Assembly: GCF_900099935.1 (NCBI RefSeq)
Contig: NZ_FNEK01000024.1
Coordinates: 19,828 to 83,827 of the forward strand
Reading direction: 5' to 3'
DNA from: Aliiruegeria lutimaris
GTDB lineage: Bacteria > Pseudomonadota > Alphaproteobacteria > Rhodobacterales > Rhodobacteraceae
Length of the DNA: 64,000 nt
Made by a program: the position numbers and the translations under genes
Shown here: one piece after another, positions 16,347 through 25,451 of the stretch
Position numbering within the stretch: position 1 is the stretch's first letter
Layout: the number at the start of each line of letters is the position of its first letter
The notes under the pieces: model-generated
What the model saw: only the letters and a program-made list of their open reading frames with translations
What the model was told of the DNA's origin: nothing
Databases searched by the model: none

Positions 16347-17435
16347 CTATTTCTGCAAGCTGTCAATCAGCGCGAATGGCGTGAGAATCCCCGAGATGAG
16401 CTGCAGGCTCGGCAGGATCTGGTCGATCGCCTGGTTCCAGGAGCCGAGCGCATTCTTCGGCACATAGACGACATCGCCCGGCTGCAGCGGGAAATCGAGC
16501 TTGTCGCCCTTTAGCATCGCCGCCACATCCACCACGATCAGCTCGCCGCGCGTGGCCGAGTGGGAACGCACGATGCGCACATCTCCAAGCGCGCTCGCCC
16601 CCTCGTCCGGTCCACCCGCCATTGACAGGGTTTCGAGCAACCTGCGCCCATCCTCGCCAAAGGGCACCGCCTGCGGCGTGCCGACCGCGCCGAGCACATA
16701 AACCCGCATGTCCTCCTTGCGCGGCGCAAACAGGATATCGCCCGACTGCATCCAGACATTCTGCGAGAAATCGCCATTGCGCAGCAGCGCGGCGAGATCG
16801 ACCGTGCAGACGTGATCGCGCCGGATCAGCCGCGCACCGGGCAGGTAGGCATCCTCTTCCAGCCCCTCGGCCAGCGCCAGAGCCTCGATCAGCTCGGTGG
16901 CGAATTCCATGTGTTTGACGCCCGGCTCGCGGAACTCGCCGAGGAAATAGATCGGGTGGCTCTCGGCATGGGCCAGCTCGACCGTCACCCAAGGTTCCTG
17001 GAACTGCACCGCGTAAAGCGCCTTCAGGTCCGCCTGGATCTCGCGCGTGGTCCGGCCGCTGACGCGGACCGCCTCGACGATGGGAAGCTGCACGAAACCC
17101 TCGGCATCGACCCGCGCCGTCAGGTCACGCATTCCCTCTTCGCCGAAGATGTTGAACCGCAGCTCGTCGCCCGGCCCCACGCGGTAGCTGCGCGCCGCCG
17201 TGCCCTTGGCCCGCGGTCCTGCCGAGGCCTTGCCGCCCGTCTCCATGCTCTTACCGAAGCAACGCGGCCCGTCGCTGGTGGACGGCGTGTTGCCTTCGAC
17301 CGCCATGCGCGAGACGACGCCGTCATAATTCAGGTGTTCGCGGTCGAGCGTCGTGCCGCAACCGGCCAGCAGGGCAAGCGCAAATGGCGCCACAAGGCGC
17401 CGTGCCATAGCCATGGCGAAAGGGTATCTGCTCAT
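16347..17435 (-). CDS. Outer-membrane polysaccharide export lipoprotein (Wza/OPX family)
   Basis: This is a 362-residue lipoprotein. The N-terminus starting at 17435 gives a signal peptide ending in the lipobox L-L-A-G-C, and AGG lies just upstream; a longer frame up to 17588 adds 51 residues before the signal and is rejected. The export domain is Y-R-V-G-P-G-D-E-L-R-F-N-I-F-G, with the beta-strand set V-D-A-E-G-F-V-Q-L-P-I. Two SLBB-type domains follow (Y-F-L-G-E-F-R-E-P-G and V-L-G-A-V-G-T-P-Q-A), then L-Q-P-G-D-V-V-Y-V-P. OPX proteins form the outer-membrane pore of Wzy- or ABC-dependent export. It is divergent from the pyruvyltransferase gene, sharing a 167-bp promoter region. Confidence 0.92.
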   Translation of the reverse strand: MSRYPFAMAMARRLVAPFALALLAGCGTTLDREHLNYDGVVSRMAVEGNTPSTSDGPRCFGKSMETGGKASAGPRAKGTAARSYRVGPGDELRFNIFGEEGMRDLTARVDAEGFVQLPIVEAVRVSGRTTREIQADLKALYAVQFQEPWVTVELAHAESHPIYFLGEFREPGVKHMEFATELIEALALAEGLEEDAYLPGARLIRRDHVCTVDLAALLRNGDFSQNVWMQSGDILFAPRKEDMRVYVLGAVGTPQAVPFGEDGRRLLETLSMAGGPDEGASALGDVRIVRSHSATRGELIVVDVAAMLKGDKLDFPLQPGDVVYVPKNALGSWNQAIDQILPSLQLISGILTPFALIDSLQK

Positions 17436-17602
17436 CTTGCCTGCTCCGCCCCGAAGCGCTCGGAGTCTCTTTCTGGCGCCTGTACTATACTTTTTTGACA
17501 TGCCCCCCTCCCTCTGCCAAGCTCCCGCGATTGCCACCCACGGGTTAAAAGAACGCCAGTGGCGCGCTTGCGTCACTTCATTGAACAAAGACGGGATTTG
17601 GC

Positions 17603-18850
17603 ATGTATACGCTCCTCAACGCCGCGCCGGACACGGGCAACCAGGGGGTCAGTGCGCTTTCGGCGGCGGCAGTGGACGGGCTTTCGCGGCGGGGGATCGA
17701 CCGGATCGCCGTGGCCGATCACGGAAGCGGGCGTCGCATTGCTGCCGATGGCACGGAGCGTTTCGGCCTCACCCATAACCGTCGCCTGTGGCGCGGCGAT
17801 TGCCTGCGCACGGTGTCCTTCTGCGCGCCGCTGGGCGGGCTCGCGAGCCCCTCGGCACGCCTGCTCGCTACGAGCCGCGCGGTTCTGGATGTCTCCGGCG
17901 GTGACAGCTTCACCGATCTCTACGGCCCGCACCGCTTTCGGGCGATGATCATGACCAAGCGGCTCGCCTTGCGCTGTGGCCGCCCGCTTTTCCTGCTGCC
18001 GCAGACCATCGGCCCGTTCCGCAGCGAAGAGGCGCGTCGCGAGGCGACCGAGATCCTTCGTGCCGCACATGGCATCTGGCTGCGCGACAAGCGCAGCGAG
18101 GAGATGCTCAAGGAGCTTCTCGGCGCCGATTTCGACCCTGCCCGTCATCGTCGCGGCCCGGACATGGCCGTGTTGCTGCCGCGCGTCGCGCCCGAGGGCC
18201 TGCCCGTTGAAATCCTTGACTGGTTGGTCGCCGACCGCGCCGCGCCCGTGGCCGGGCTGAACGTGAGCGGGTTGCTCTGGCACGACGCGGCGGCCTCGAA
18301 GGCCCGGTTCGGCCTCGCCGCCTCCCATCGCGACCAGATCGAGGCCGCCGCCCGCGCACTTCTCGACAGCGCCCCCGACATGCGCCTGCTGCTCGTTCCG
18401 CATGTGCACCGCCCCGATGGCCACCCCGAAAGCGACCGCGCCGCCGCCGAGGCGCTTGCCATGCGCCTCGGCCCGGCCTACGCTGAACGCGTCGCGGTGC
18501 TGCCCGGGGAACTCTCCGCGCAGGAGCTGAAATGGGTGCTTGCCCGGCTCGACTGGTTTGCCGGCGCCCGGATGCATGCCACGATCGGGGCATTTTCCTC
18601 CGGCGTGCCGACGCTGGGGCTGGGATATTCGGACAAGGCAGAGGGCGTGTTCGAGGAATGCGGGCTGGCCGGGCATGTTGCCGACCTGCGCAAATTGGAC
18701 GTTGCGGCGCTTGCCGCGCGCGTGTCGGCCTCTGTCGCCACGCGCAGCGAGACCAGTGCCGCGCTCGCGCAAGTCCTGCCGGGAGTTAAGGCACGGGCCG
18801 AGGCCCAGATGGACGCCATTGCCGGAGCGCTGAAAGCCCTGCCGGCATGA
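17603..18850 (+). CDS. Polysaccharide pyruvyl transferase family protein
   Basis: The 415-residue protein matches the CsaB/WcaK-type pyruvyltransferase family: the N-terminal N-x-G-N-Q-G-like start (A-P-D-T-G-N-Q-G-V-S-A-L), the central V-S-G-G-D-S-F-T-D and F-L-L-P-Q-T-I-G-P-F, and the C-terminal G-A-R-M-H-A-T-I-G-A-F-S-S-G-V-P-T substrate-site block. It would transfer a pyruvate ketal from PEP to a sugar residue, giving the polymer negative charge. It is the first gene of a tightly packed operon; its stop overlaps the next start by four bases (ATGA). The family is also used for other PEP-dependent or glycosyl transfers, so the exact acceptor is unknown. Confidence 0.88.
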   Translation: MYTLLNAAPDTGNQGVSALSAAAVDGLSRRGIDRIAVADHGSGRRIAADGTERFGLTHNRRLWRGDCLRTVSFCAPLGGLASPSARLLATSRAVLDVSGGDSFTDLYGPHRFRAMIMTKRLALRCGRPLFLLPQTIGPFRSEEARREATEILRAAHGIWLRDKRSEEMLKELLGADFDPARHRRGPDMAVLLPRVAPEGLPVEILDWLVADRAAPVAGLNVSGLLWHDAAASKARFGLAASHRDQIEAAARALLDSAPDMRLLLVPHVHRPDGHPESDRAAAEALAMRLGPAYAERVAVLPGELSAQELKWVLARLDWFAGARMHATIGAFSSGVPTLGLGYSDKAEGVFEECGLAGHVADLRKLDVAALAARVSASVATRSETSAALAQVLPGVKARAEAQMDAIAGALKALPA

Positions 18851-20088
18851 GCGCCTCTCGAACCCAGAAACTCACCGCCTGGTCGGTGCCGCTTTGCGTC
18901 GAGGCACTGGCGCTCGCGCGCTCGGTGCTTCTGGCGCGGCTGATCGGCCCGGAGGAGCTGGGAAAGGCAATGATGCTGGCCCTCGTGCTGCGTCTGGTGG
19001 AAATGTTGAGCGATCTCGGGGTCGAGCGCCTGCTCGTACAGGCGCCCGAGGGCGCGACCGAGCGGCTGCAGGCAAACTTGCAGGGCGCATTGCTGTTGCG
19101 TGGGATGGCGCTGGCACTCGTTCTGCTGGCACTTTCGCCGCTGCTCGGTCTCGCTTTTGCCGATGGCCCGCAGGCCCAAACCTATGCCGCGCTGGCGCTG
19201 GTGCCCTTCCTGCGCGGGTTCCTGCATCTCGACTATCGCCGCGCCGAGCGGATCTTCAACTATCGTCCGCTGGCCATCGTCGAGCTGGGGGCCGCTGCCG
19301 CCATGCTCGCCGCGCTTGGCGCTGCTCTGGCCGCGGGGCTTGCCGATCACCGCGTCCTGCCCATCGCGCTGGCCGCGCAGGCGGCGAGCCAGGTCGCGCT
19401 CTCCCACCGCGTCGCCCATCGCCGCTGGCAATTGAGCTTCGAGCGCGCGGGCCTGATGCGCGCCTTTGCTTTCGGCGCCCCGCTGGCGCTGAATGCCGGG
19501 TTGATGTTCCTGACCCTTCAGGCCGACCGGCTCATCGTCGCCGCCGGCTGGAGCTGGTCGGACCTCGCCATCTACGGCGTCGCGGCCCAGCTCGCCATGC
19601 TGCCGGCGCAGATCTTTGGCCGCGCCGCCGGCTCGCTGCTGCTGCCAGCCCTTGGCCGGGCCCGCGACGAGGCGCGCGTCGAGACCGTCGCCCGAGCCGC
19701 CCTGACCCGCGCCGCCCTTGCCGGCCTCGCATTCGCGCTGGTCTTCACCACGCTGGCCCCCGCCGCCATCGGCCTCGTCTATGGCGCCACGATGGCCCCG
19801 AACCTCGCGCTCGCCGCTGCCTTCGCCACCGCCGCCGGGCTGCGCATCGCCCGCACGCCGCTCTCGGTGTTGGCCGTTGCCACAGGGCGAACCGCCGACA
19901 CCCTTCGCGCCAATAGCTGGCGCGCCGCTGCCCTGCTGCCCGGCCTCGCCGTGCTTGCCCTCGCCGGGCCGCTGTCTCTTTTCGCCGCCACTTCGGCCCT
20001 TGGTGAAGCTGCTGCCGCCCTGCGCGGCTGGCAGCTCGCCAAGCTGACGGCGCGGCCGTCCCGAACCCAAACGGAGTGCCCCGCATGA
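18847..20088 (+). CDS. Oligosaccharide flippase (Wzx-like, MOP superfamily)
   Basis: The 413-residue integral membrane protein has about 12 helices and the N-terminal signature of polysaccharide flippases (A-R-S-V-L-L-A-R-L-I-G-P-E-E-L-G). It is very rich in alanine and leucine. Its job would be to turn undecaprenyl-linked repeat units from the cytoplasmic to the periplasmic face. It overlaps the pyruvyltransferase gene by four bases and the following FrhB-like gene by four bases, so the three are translationally coupled. No substrate information is visible. The finished polymer would then be assembled by the polymerase-like protein encoded two genes downstream. Confidence 0.88.
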   Translation: MSASRTQKLTAWSVPLCVEALALARSVLLARLIGPEELGKAMMLALVLRLVEMLSDLGVERLLVQAPEGATERLQANLQGALLLRGMALALVLLALSPLLGLAFADGPQAQTYAALALVPFLRGFLHLDYRRAERIFNYRPLAIVELGAAAAMLAALGAALAAGLADHRVLPIALAAQAASQVALSHRVAHRRWQLSFERAGLMRAFAFGAPLALNAGLMFLTLQADRLIVAAGWSWSDLAIYGVAAQLAMLPAQIFGRAAGSLLLPALGRARDEARVETVARAALTRAALAGLAFALVFTTLAPAAIGLVYGATMAPNLALAAAFATAAGLRIARTPLSVLAVATGRTADTLRANSWRAAALLPGLAVLALAGPLSLFAATSALGEAAAALRGWQLAKLTARPSRTQTECPA

Positions 20089-21338
20089 GCCGTTCCATCG
20101 AATCCGTCAGCGACGTTGTCGCCTGCAATCTCTGCACTGGTTGTGGTGCCTGCGCGGGCCTGTTCCCGAACGCGATCCGCATGATCGAGGACGAGATCGA
20201 GGGCCGCCGCCCCGTTGCCAACACGCCGGGCGGCGCCGAAGACCGGGCGGCGCTTGGCGTCTGCGCCGGGATCGGCGCGCCGGAGCAGCCCGCGCGCGAC
20301 GCGGTCGAAGCCGATTGGGGGCCGGTCCTCGCCTGCTGGGAAGGTTATGCCGCCGATCCGGACATCCGTCATCGCGGCTCCTCGGGCGGCGCGGCCACCG
20401 CGCTTGCCGCCTTTGCCGTAGAAAGCGGCGTCGTAGACGGCGTGGCCCATGTCACAGCCCGCACGGACGACCCGCGCCGCAACACCGTCTCGATCAGCCG
20501 CGACCGCGACGCCCTGCTGCGCGGCGCGGGCTCGCGTTATGCGCAGGCCAGCCCGGCCGAGATCCTGCCGGCACTGAAGGAACAGCCCACCGGCTTCATC
20601 GGCAAGCCCTGCGACGTGGCGAGCCTGGCCAAGGCCCGCGCGCTGGACGCCGAGCTTGATGCTTCCATCCCACTCACCATCGCCATCTTCTGCGCCGGCG
20701 CGCCGACGCTCACCGCCACCGAGACCCTGCTCGACCGGCTCGGCGTGCCGAAGGGGGCAAAGCTCACCGACCTGCGCTATCGCGGCATGGGCTGGCCGGG
20801 GCTGATGCAGGCGCGCTGGATCGACGCCGAGGGAGCGGAGCGCGCAAGCGACGCCATCCCCTATGCCGAGGGCTGGGGCAAGCTGCTGCAGGGCTCGCGC
20901 CGCTGGCGCTGCCGGATCTGCGACGACCATACGGGCGCGCTGGCCGATATCTCGGTGGGCGATCCCTGGCACAACCCGCCCGAAGGCGACACCGATGCCG
21001 GCCGCTCGCTGATCGTGGCACGCAGCGAAGCCGGCCGCGCGCTGGTCGAGGCAGCGATCATTTCCGGCGCGCTCGTCGCCAAGGCCCGCCGGCGCGAAGT
21101 GATCGCCGCCGCCCAGCCCAACCTGCTGGCCACCAACGCCGCCGTCTGGGGCCGCCGCTTCGCGATGCGCCTCGCCGGTATGCCGGTGCCCGCGGCCAGC
21201 CGCGCCTCGGGCTTCGGCACATGGGCGCGGCGGCTCGGGTTCAAGGCTAAAGCGCAATCGATCCTCGGCACGCTGCGCCGGATCCGCCGCGATCGCCTCC
21301 GTCACCCCGTGACGCTCACCGCTTCCGGGCGCGGCTGA
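20085..21338 (+). CDS. Coenzyme F420 hydrogenase/dehydrogenase beta-subunit (FrhB) family protein
   Basis: The 417-residue protein has an N-terminal ferredoxin-like cysteine cluster (C-N-L-C-T-G-C-G-A-C) and an FrhB-type body with H-R-G-S-S-G-G-A-A-T, F-I-G-K-P-C-D-V-A, F-C-A-G-A-P-T, C-R-I-C-D-D-H-T and D-I-S-V-G-D-P-W. Members in Archaea use F420; members in bacterial polysaccharide clusters are probably flavin and iron-sulphur redox enzymes acting on sugars or on pyruvylated groups, but their reaction is not settled. I chose the ATG at 20085, which overlaps the flippase stop and has CGGAG eight bases upstream. Co-occurrence with a pyruvyltransferase in one coupled unit hints that they work on the same substituent. 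Confidence 0.85.
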   Translation: MSRSIESVSDVVACNLCTGCGACAGLFPNAIRMIEDEIEGRRPVANTPGGAEDRAALGVCAGIGAPEQPARDAVEADWGPVLACWEGYAADPDIRHRGSSGGAATALAAFAVESGVVDGVAHVTARTDDPRRNTVSISRDRDALLRGAGSRYAQASPAEILPALKEQPTGFIGKPCDVASLAKARALDAELDASIPLTIAIFCAGAPTLTATETLLDRLGVPKGAKLTDLRYRGMGWPGLMQARWIDAEGAERASDAIPYAEGWGKLLQGSRRWRCRICDDHTGALADISVGDPWHNPPEGDTDAGRSLIVARSEAGRALVEAAIISGALVAKARRREVIAAAQPNLLATNAAVWGRRFAMRLAGMPVPAASRASGFGTWARRLGFKAKAQSILGTLRRIRRDRLRHPVTLTASGRG

Positions 21339-21340
21339 AG

Positions 21341-22675
21341 GTGGCGGCATCGGCACATATGGCCACCCGCGCGAACGCGGGCGGCTACGGGCGACGTCTT
21401 TGGGGCGTGCCGATCGTTGTCGTGTTCTTCTTTCTCGGCATGGTGCTGCCCACGGCAATCTCGGTCAGCGCAGGCGGGCTGCGGCTCTCGGCCTACCGGG
21501 TGGTGTTGCTCGTGATGTTCGTGCCGATGCTCTTCACACTGATCTCCGGCAAGCGCGGCGCGCTCAACATCTTCGACGGCTTCGCCATCGCCCACTCCGT
21601 CTGGGCGCTGCTGGCGCTGATCAAATGGGGCGGGCTGGCGCAGGGGATCGAATCCGGCGGGATCTACATCGTCGAGGCGCTCGGCGCCTATCTGGTGGGG
21701 CGGCTCTACATCCGCTCGGTGGAAGATTTCAACGCCATGGCCCGCGCTTACGTCGCGCTCGTCGTCGGCATGCTCGCCTTCACCATCCCCGAGGCAGTGA
21801 CCGGCAACCACATCCTCAAGGACGGCGCGGCCTCGATCTTTGGCGGCCCGCGGGCGCATTACATCGACAAGCGCATGGGGCTGGAACGCGCCTTCGGCTC
21901 CTTCGACCACCCGATCCTCTACGGCGTCTTCTCGGCCTCGGCCTTTTCCATGGCCTATTACATCTGCGCCCGTGCAACACTCACCAATTTCAAGGGCATG
22001 GCACTGGCGATGGGCATTGTGGTCGCCACCTTCATCTCCGCTTCTGGCGGTCCCTACGTGGTGCTGCTGATGCAGATCTTCGTTGCCGGTTACGACCGCG
22101 CCATGAAAGGCATCACCGGGCGCTGGAGAATGCTATTCACCTTTTTCGGGCTGGTCTATCTGGCCATCGACCTGTTCTCCAACCGCACCCCCTTCCACGT
22201 CTTCGTCTCCTATTTCACCTTCTCGGCCCATTCCGCCTATAACCGGATCAACATCTGGATCTATGGCACCGCCGAGGTCGGCCGGAACCCGATCTTCGGC
22301 ATCGGCCTGGGCGACTGGATCCGCGCGCCCTGGATGTCCGACAGCATGGACAATTTCTGGCTGCTGATCACCGTGCGCTACGGGCTGCCTGCGCTCTTCT
22401 TCCTGCTGGCGCTGATGCTGGGCCTCGTCATCGCCGCCGGCCGGCGCAAGAACCTGCCGAAAGACTGGATCAACGCCCGCCACGCCTGGGCCTTCACGCT
22501 GTTCGGTATTTCGGTCGCCGCCGCCACAGTGCACTTGTGGAATGCGCTTTTCGTGCTGTTCATGTTCCTCGTCGGCTCGGGCGCCTGGCTGGTGGATACG
22601 AAACCCCGCTCCCCCCGCGCGCCCGCGCCTCGCAATTTCGTCCGGCCCATCGGCCGCCCGCAAACCCTTTTCTGA
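21341..22675 (+). CDS. O-antigen ligase/polymerase-like membrane protein (Wzy candidate)
   Basis: The 444-residue protein has about 10-12 helices and a large periplasmic loop. The region around A-E-V-G-R-N-P-I-F-G-I-G-L-G-D-W resembles the conserved part of the Wzy/WaaL family (N-P-x-x-G-x-G). It probably polymerises repeat units at the periplasmic face. The GTG at 21341 lies two bases after the previous stop; an ATG at 21359 is an alternative start six codons in. It is followed 14 bp later by a glycosyltransferase gene. The family assignment rests on topology and this one motif, so it is firmer for the superfamily than for the exact reaction. Confidence 0.82.
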   Translation: MAASAHMATRANAGGYGRRLWGVPIVVVFFFLGMVLPTAISVSAGGLRLSAYRVVLLVMFVPMLFTLISGKRGALNIFDGFAIAHSVWALLALIKWGGLAQGIESGGIYIVEALGAYLVGRLYIRSVEDFNAMARAYVALVVGMLAFTIPEAVTGNHILKDGAASIFGGPRAHYIDKRMGLERAFGSFDHPILYGVFSASAFSMAYYICARATLTNFKGMALAMGIVVATFISASGGPYVVLLMQIFVAGYDRAMKGITGRWRMLFTFFGLVYLAIDLFSNRTPFHVFVSYFTFSAHSAYNRINIWIYGTAEVGRNPIFGIGLGDWIRAPWMSDSMDNFWLLITVRYGLPALFFLLALMLGLVIAAGRRKNLPKDWINARHAWAFTLFGISVAAATVHLWNALFVLFMFLVGSGAWLVDTKPRSPRAPAPRNFVRPIGRPQTLF

Positions 22676-22689
22676 ACCCGGAGCCTTTC

Positions 22690-23616
22690 ATGGACCTCTC
22701 CATTGTCATCGTGAACTGGAACACCCGCGACATGCTGCGCGACTGCCTGAATACCGTGTTGGCCGGGCTGGGCGGGCTGGAGGCCGAGATCTGGGTGGTG
22801 GACAATGCCTCCGAGGATGGCTCGCCGGAAATGGTCGAGGGCCTCTTTCCGCAGGTGAAGCTGATCCGCAACGTCGAAAACCGCGGTTTCGCCGCAGCCA
22901 ACAACCAGGCACTGGCGCGGGCCACGGGGCGGCATGTGCTGCTGCTCAATTCCGACACGCTGGTGCGCGGCGAGGTGCTGCCGGCTTCGGTCGCCTGGAT
23001 GGACGCGCATCCGGAGGCGGGCGTCATGGGCTGCCGAGTGCTCAACAGCGATGGCAGCCTGCAGATCACCGGCTCGCGCTTCCCCACCCTGCTCAACCTC
23101 TCGCTGCAAGCCTGCGGCCTGACCCGCCTGCCCGGGGCCTTTTTCGACCGCTACCGGATGGAACGCTGGGACCGGCGCGATGCCCGCCCGCTCGACGTGA
23201 TCTCGGGCTGCTACATGCTGGTGCGGCGCGAGGCGATGGAGGTGGTTGGGCTGCTCGACGAGAGCTTCTTCTTCTATGGCGAGGAGACGGACTGGTGCCG
23301 CCGTTTCTCGCAAGCCGGCTGGGAGCTGTGGCTGGCGCCCGTGGGCGAGATCATCCACCATGGCGGCGGCTCGGTGCGCAAGCTCAGCCACCGCAAGGAC
23401 GTGCTGCTCACCGAGGGCACCGTGCGACTTCACGCCAAGCATTTCGGCCCGCTCGGCGGCACCGCCTGCTGGACGCTTCTGGCCGGGTTCAACCTCAGCC
23501 GCGCCATCGCCTGGACGCTGCTCTCGCCGCTCACCGGCCCGTCGGGTCGCGCACGGGCGGCGCATTTCCGGCGCGTGACCGCCGATCTCGGCGCGGCGCT
23601 GCCGAAGGCGGGTTGA
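22690..23616 (+). CDS. Family 2 glycosyltransferase (WbbL/rhamnosyltransferase-like)
   Basis: The 308-residue GT-A enzyme starts M-D-L-S-I-V-I-V-N-W-N-T and has V-V-D-N-A-S-E-D-G-S, N-R-G-F-A-A-A-N-N-Q, the metal-binding N-S-D-T and the acceptor region D-V-I-S-G-C-Y-M-L-V-R-R followed by F-F-F-Y-G-E-E-T-D-W-C-R-R. This combination is typical of WbbL-like enzymes that add rhamnose or a related sugar to a lipid-linked acceptor. A C-terminal hydrophobic stretch (residues of about 265-285) could associate with the membrane. The ATG at 22690 has GGAG upstream; an open frame extending to 22537 overlaps the polymerase gene and is rejected. Donor and acceptor cannot be fixed from sequence. Confidence 0.9.
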   Translation: MDLSIVIVNWNTRDMLRDCLNTVLAGLGGLEAEIWVVDNASEDGSPEMVEGLFPQVKLIRNVENRGFAAANNQALARATGRHVLLLNSDTLVRGEVLPASVAWMDAHPEAGVMGCRVLNSDGSLQITGSRFPTLLNLSLQACGLTRLPGAFFDRYRMERWDRRDARPLDVISGCYMLVRREAMEVVGLLDESFFFYGEETDWCRRFSQAGWELWLAPVGEIIHHGGGSVRKLSHRKDVLLTEGTVRLHAKHFGPLGGTACWTLLAGFNLSRAIAWTLLSPLTGPSGRARAAHFRRVTADLGAALPKAG

Positions 23617-23623
23617 GCGAGCC

Positions 23624-24853
23624 ATGCACGTCCTCCTGATCGCCCCAAATATCGACGGCACGGATGTCGGCGAGGCCTTCGTCGCCTTCAAATGGGCCGA
23701 GGCGCTGGCCGATCGTGTCGCGTTGACCGTGCTGTCCTTCGAGCGCCCGGGCCGTACGCCGCTGGCCGCGCAACTGCCGAAGGCGGAGGTGATCACCTGG
23801 CCCGAGCCGGCCATTGCCCGTGTTCACGAGCGGTTCAATGCCATGGCCAAGCCCGCCTGGCCGGCCTTCTGCCGACGGGTGCGCGGCTTCCTGAAATCCG
23901 CCCTCGGCGACGGGCGGCATTTCGACATCGCCCACCAACTCATGCCGCAGGCCGCACGCTACCCCTCGCCGCTGCGCCATTTCGACAGTCCCTACGTGAT
24001 CGGCCCGCTCGGCGGCGCGCTGGACACGCCCGAGAGCTTTCGCGGCGAGGCTGGCAGCGCGCCGCTCTTCACCCGTCTGCGCGGGCTGGACGCCTGGCGG
24101 TTTCGCAACGACCCGTGGTTGCGCGCGAGCTATTCCGGCGCGGCGGCGGTGCTGGGCGTGGCGCCCTATGTCTGCGAGATCCTTGCCGAGGTGCCGCTGC
24201 AGCGTTTCGAGCCGGTGCTGGAGCTGGGCATTGACGGGCTGGCCCCGGAGGTTGGCCGCAGCGCGACACCGGGCGCGTTGAAGCTGCTCCATGTCGGCCG
24301 GGGCGTGCGCACCAAGGGGCTGCGCGATGCAGTGCGGGCCATGGCCCATCTGAAGGACCTGCCCGGCGTCACCCTGACCAGCGCCGGCGCGGGCGAGGAG
24401 ATCGATCTTTGCCGCGCGGAGGCCGAAAGGCTGGGCGTGGCCGACCGGGTGAGCTTTCGCGGCCGCATCCCGCGCGAGGAGGTCGAGGCGCTCTACATGT
24501 CGCATGATGTCTTCTGCTTCCCGTCCTTCCGCGAACCGGCGGGCGGCGTGCTCTACGAGGCGATGCGGTGGGGCCTGCCAGTGATCACGGCGGCGCGGGG
24601 CGGGCCGGACTGGATCGTCGACGAGACCTGCGGCGTCCGCCTGCCGGTCACCGAGCCGGAGCGCTATGCGAGGGATATCGCGGAATCCATCCGCCATCTC
24701 GCCGAGGATTGCGCCCTGCGGTTGCGACAGGGACAGGGCGCGCGACAGAAGGTGCTGCGCGAAGGGTTGTGGAGCGCCAAGGCGGAGCGGCTCGTGGCGC
24801 TCTATCGGGAGCTGGCACATCCGGAAGAGTTGCGGGCCGTCTCGAAAGTATAG
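23624..24853 (+). CDS. Family 4 glycosyltransferase
   Basis: The 409-residue GT-B enzyme shows the usual C-terminal nucleotide-sugar domain: L-L-H-V-G-R-G-V-R-T-K-G-L, then R-V-S-F-R-G-R-I-P-R-E-E-V, and the retaining GT4 signature F-C-F-P-S-F-R-E-P-A-G-G-V-L-Y-E-A-M, in which the conserved E-x7-E pair is present. The N-terminal acceptor domain begins M-H-V-L-L-I-A-P-N. It starts seven bases after the previous stop. It adds one sugar of the repeat unit on the cytoplasmic face of the membrane; the sugar is unknown. A hairpin lies between this gene and the next. Confidence 0.9.
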   Translation: MHVLLIAPNIDGTDVGEAFVAFKWAEALADRVALTVLSFERPGRTPLAAQLPKAEVITWPEPAIARVHERFNAMAKPAWPAFCRRVRGFLKSALGDGRHFDIAHQLMPQAARYPSPLRHFDSPYVIGPLGGALDTPESFRGEAGSAPLFTRLRGLDAWRFRNDPWLRASYSGAAAVLGVAPYVCEILAEVPLQRFEPVLELGIDGLAPEVGRSATPGALKLLHVGRGVRTKGLRDAVRAMAHLKDLPGVTLTSAGAGEEIDLCRAEAERLGVADRVSFRGRIPREEVEALYMSHDVFCFPSFREPAGGVLYEAMRWGLPVITAARGGPDWIVDETCGVRLPVTEPERYARDIAESIRHLAEDCALRLRQGQGARQKVLREGLWSAKAERLVALYRELAHPEELRAVSKV

Positions 24854-24861
24854 TCCCACCA

Positions 24862-24908
24862 GACCAAAGCGGCGGCGACTGCCCCTTTGCGGGGCGTCCG
24901 CCTTGGTC
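24862..24908 (+). terminator. Long stem-loop between polysaccharide genes
   Basis: GACCAA, GGCGG and GCCCC pair in order with GGGGC, CCGCC and TTGGTC, leaving a TTTGC loop, a three-base bulge and an internal mismatch. It fills the only gap above 100 bp inside the operon. There is no T-run, so it may be a partial terminator, an RNA-processing site or an mRNA stabiliser that sets different expression for the upstream and downstream halves. Confidence 0.45.
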
Positions 24909-24957
24909 AACAAACCCTTAAAAAAGGGGCATCGAAACCCGAAACTGGAGATCGTCG

Positions 24958-25428
24958 ATGCCCACGTCCCCAAAGACCCACCGCCCGAAGGTGCTCGCCA
25001 TCTCCTCCGGCGGTGGCCACTGGATCCAGCTTTTGCGCCTGCGTCCGGCCTTCGAGGGCGCGGAGGTGCATTTCGCCTGCTCCGATCCCGGCGCGGCCGA
25101 GATGGTCGGCCCGGCGCCTTTTTCGAGCTTTCCCGATGCCAACAAGGACCAGCCGCTGAAGCTCCTGTTCTGCGCCTTTGCGGTGCTGCGCATCCTGCTG
25201 CGCACTCGGCCGGACGCGATTGTCACCACCGGCGCCGCGGGCGGCTATCTCGCCATCGCGCTCGGGCGGCTCTTCGGTATTCGCGGCATGTTCGTCGATT
25301 CCATCGCCAATGCACATGAGCTTTCGATCTCCGCCCGGCTGGCGCTGCGCATCACCGACAAGGTGCTGACGCAATGGCCCGGCGTCGCCGACGCGACCCC
25401 CGCCGCCTTCCACGGCCGCGTGCTCTGA
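24958..25428 (+). CDS. Alg14-like glycosyltransferase subunit (PssD type)
   Basis: The 156-residue protein matches the Alg14 half of a split GT-B enzyme: the N-terminal V-L-A-I-S-S-G-G-G-H-W-I-Q-L, then T-T-G-A-A-G-G-Y-L-A and F-V-D-S-I-A-N. Alg14/PssD/CpsF-like subunits provide the acceptor-binding and membrane-anchoring half. It is followed 23 bp later by the matching Alg13-like donor-binding half. In bacteria such pairs add glucuronic acid or galactose to a lipid-linked intermediate (PssDE, Cps14FG). The UDP-glucuronate epimerase-like gene at 6592-7605 makes a uronic-acid donor plausible, by inference. Confidence 0.87.
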   Translation: MPTSPKTHRPKVLAISSGGGHWIQLLRLRPAFEGAEVHFACSDPGAAEMVGPAPFSSFPDANKDQPLKLLFCAFAVLRILLRTRPDAIVTTGAAGGYLAIALGRLFGIRGMFVDSIANAHELSISARLALRITDKVLTQWPGVADATPAAFHGRVL

Positions 25429-25451
25429 AACCTGAACAACGGATTGCTGCC

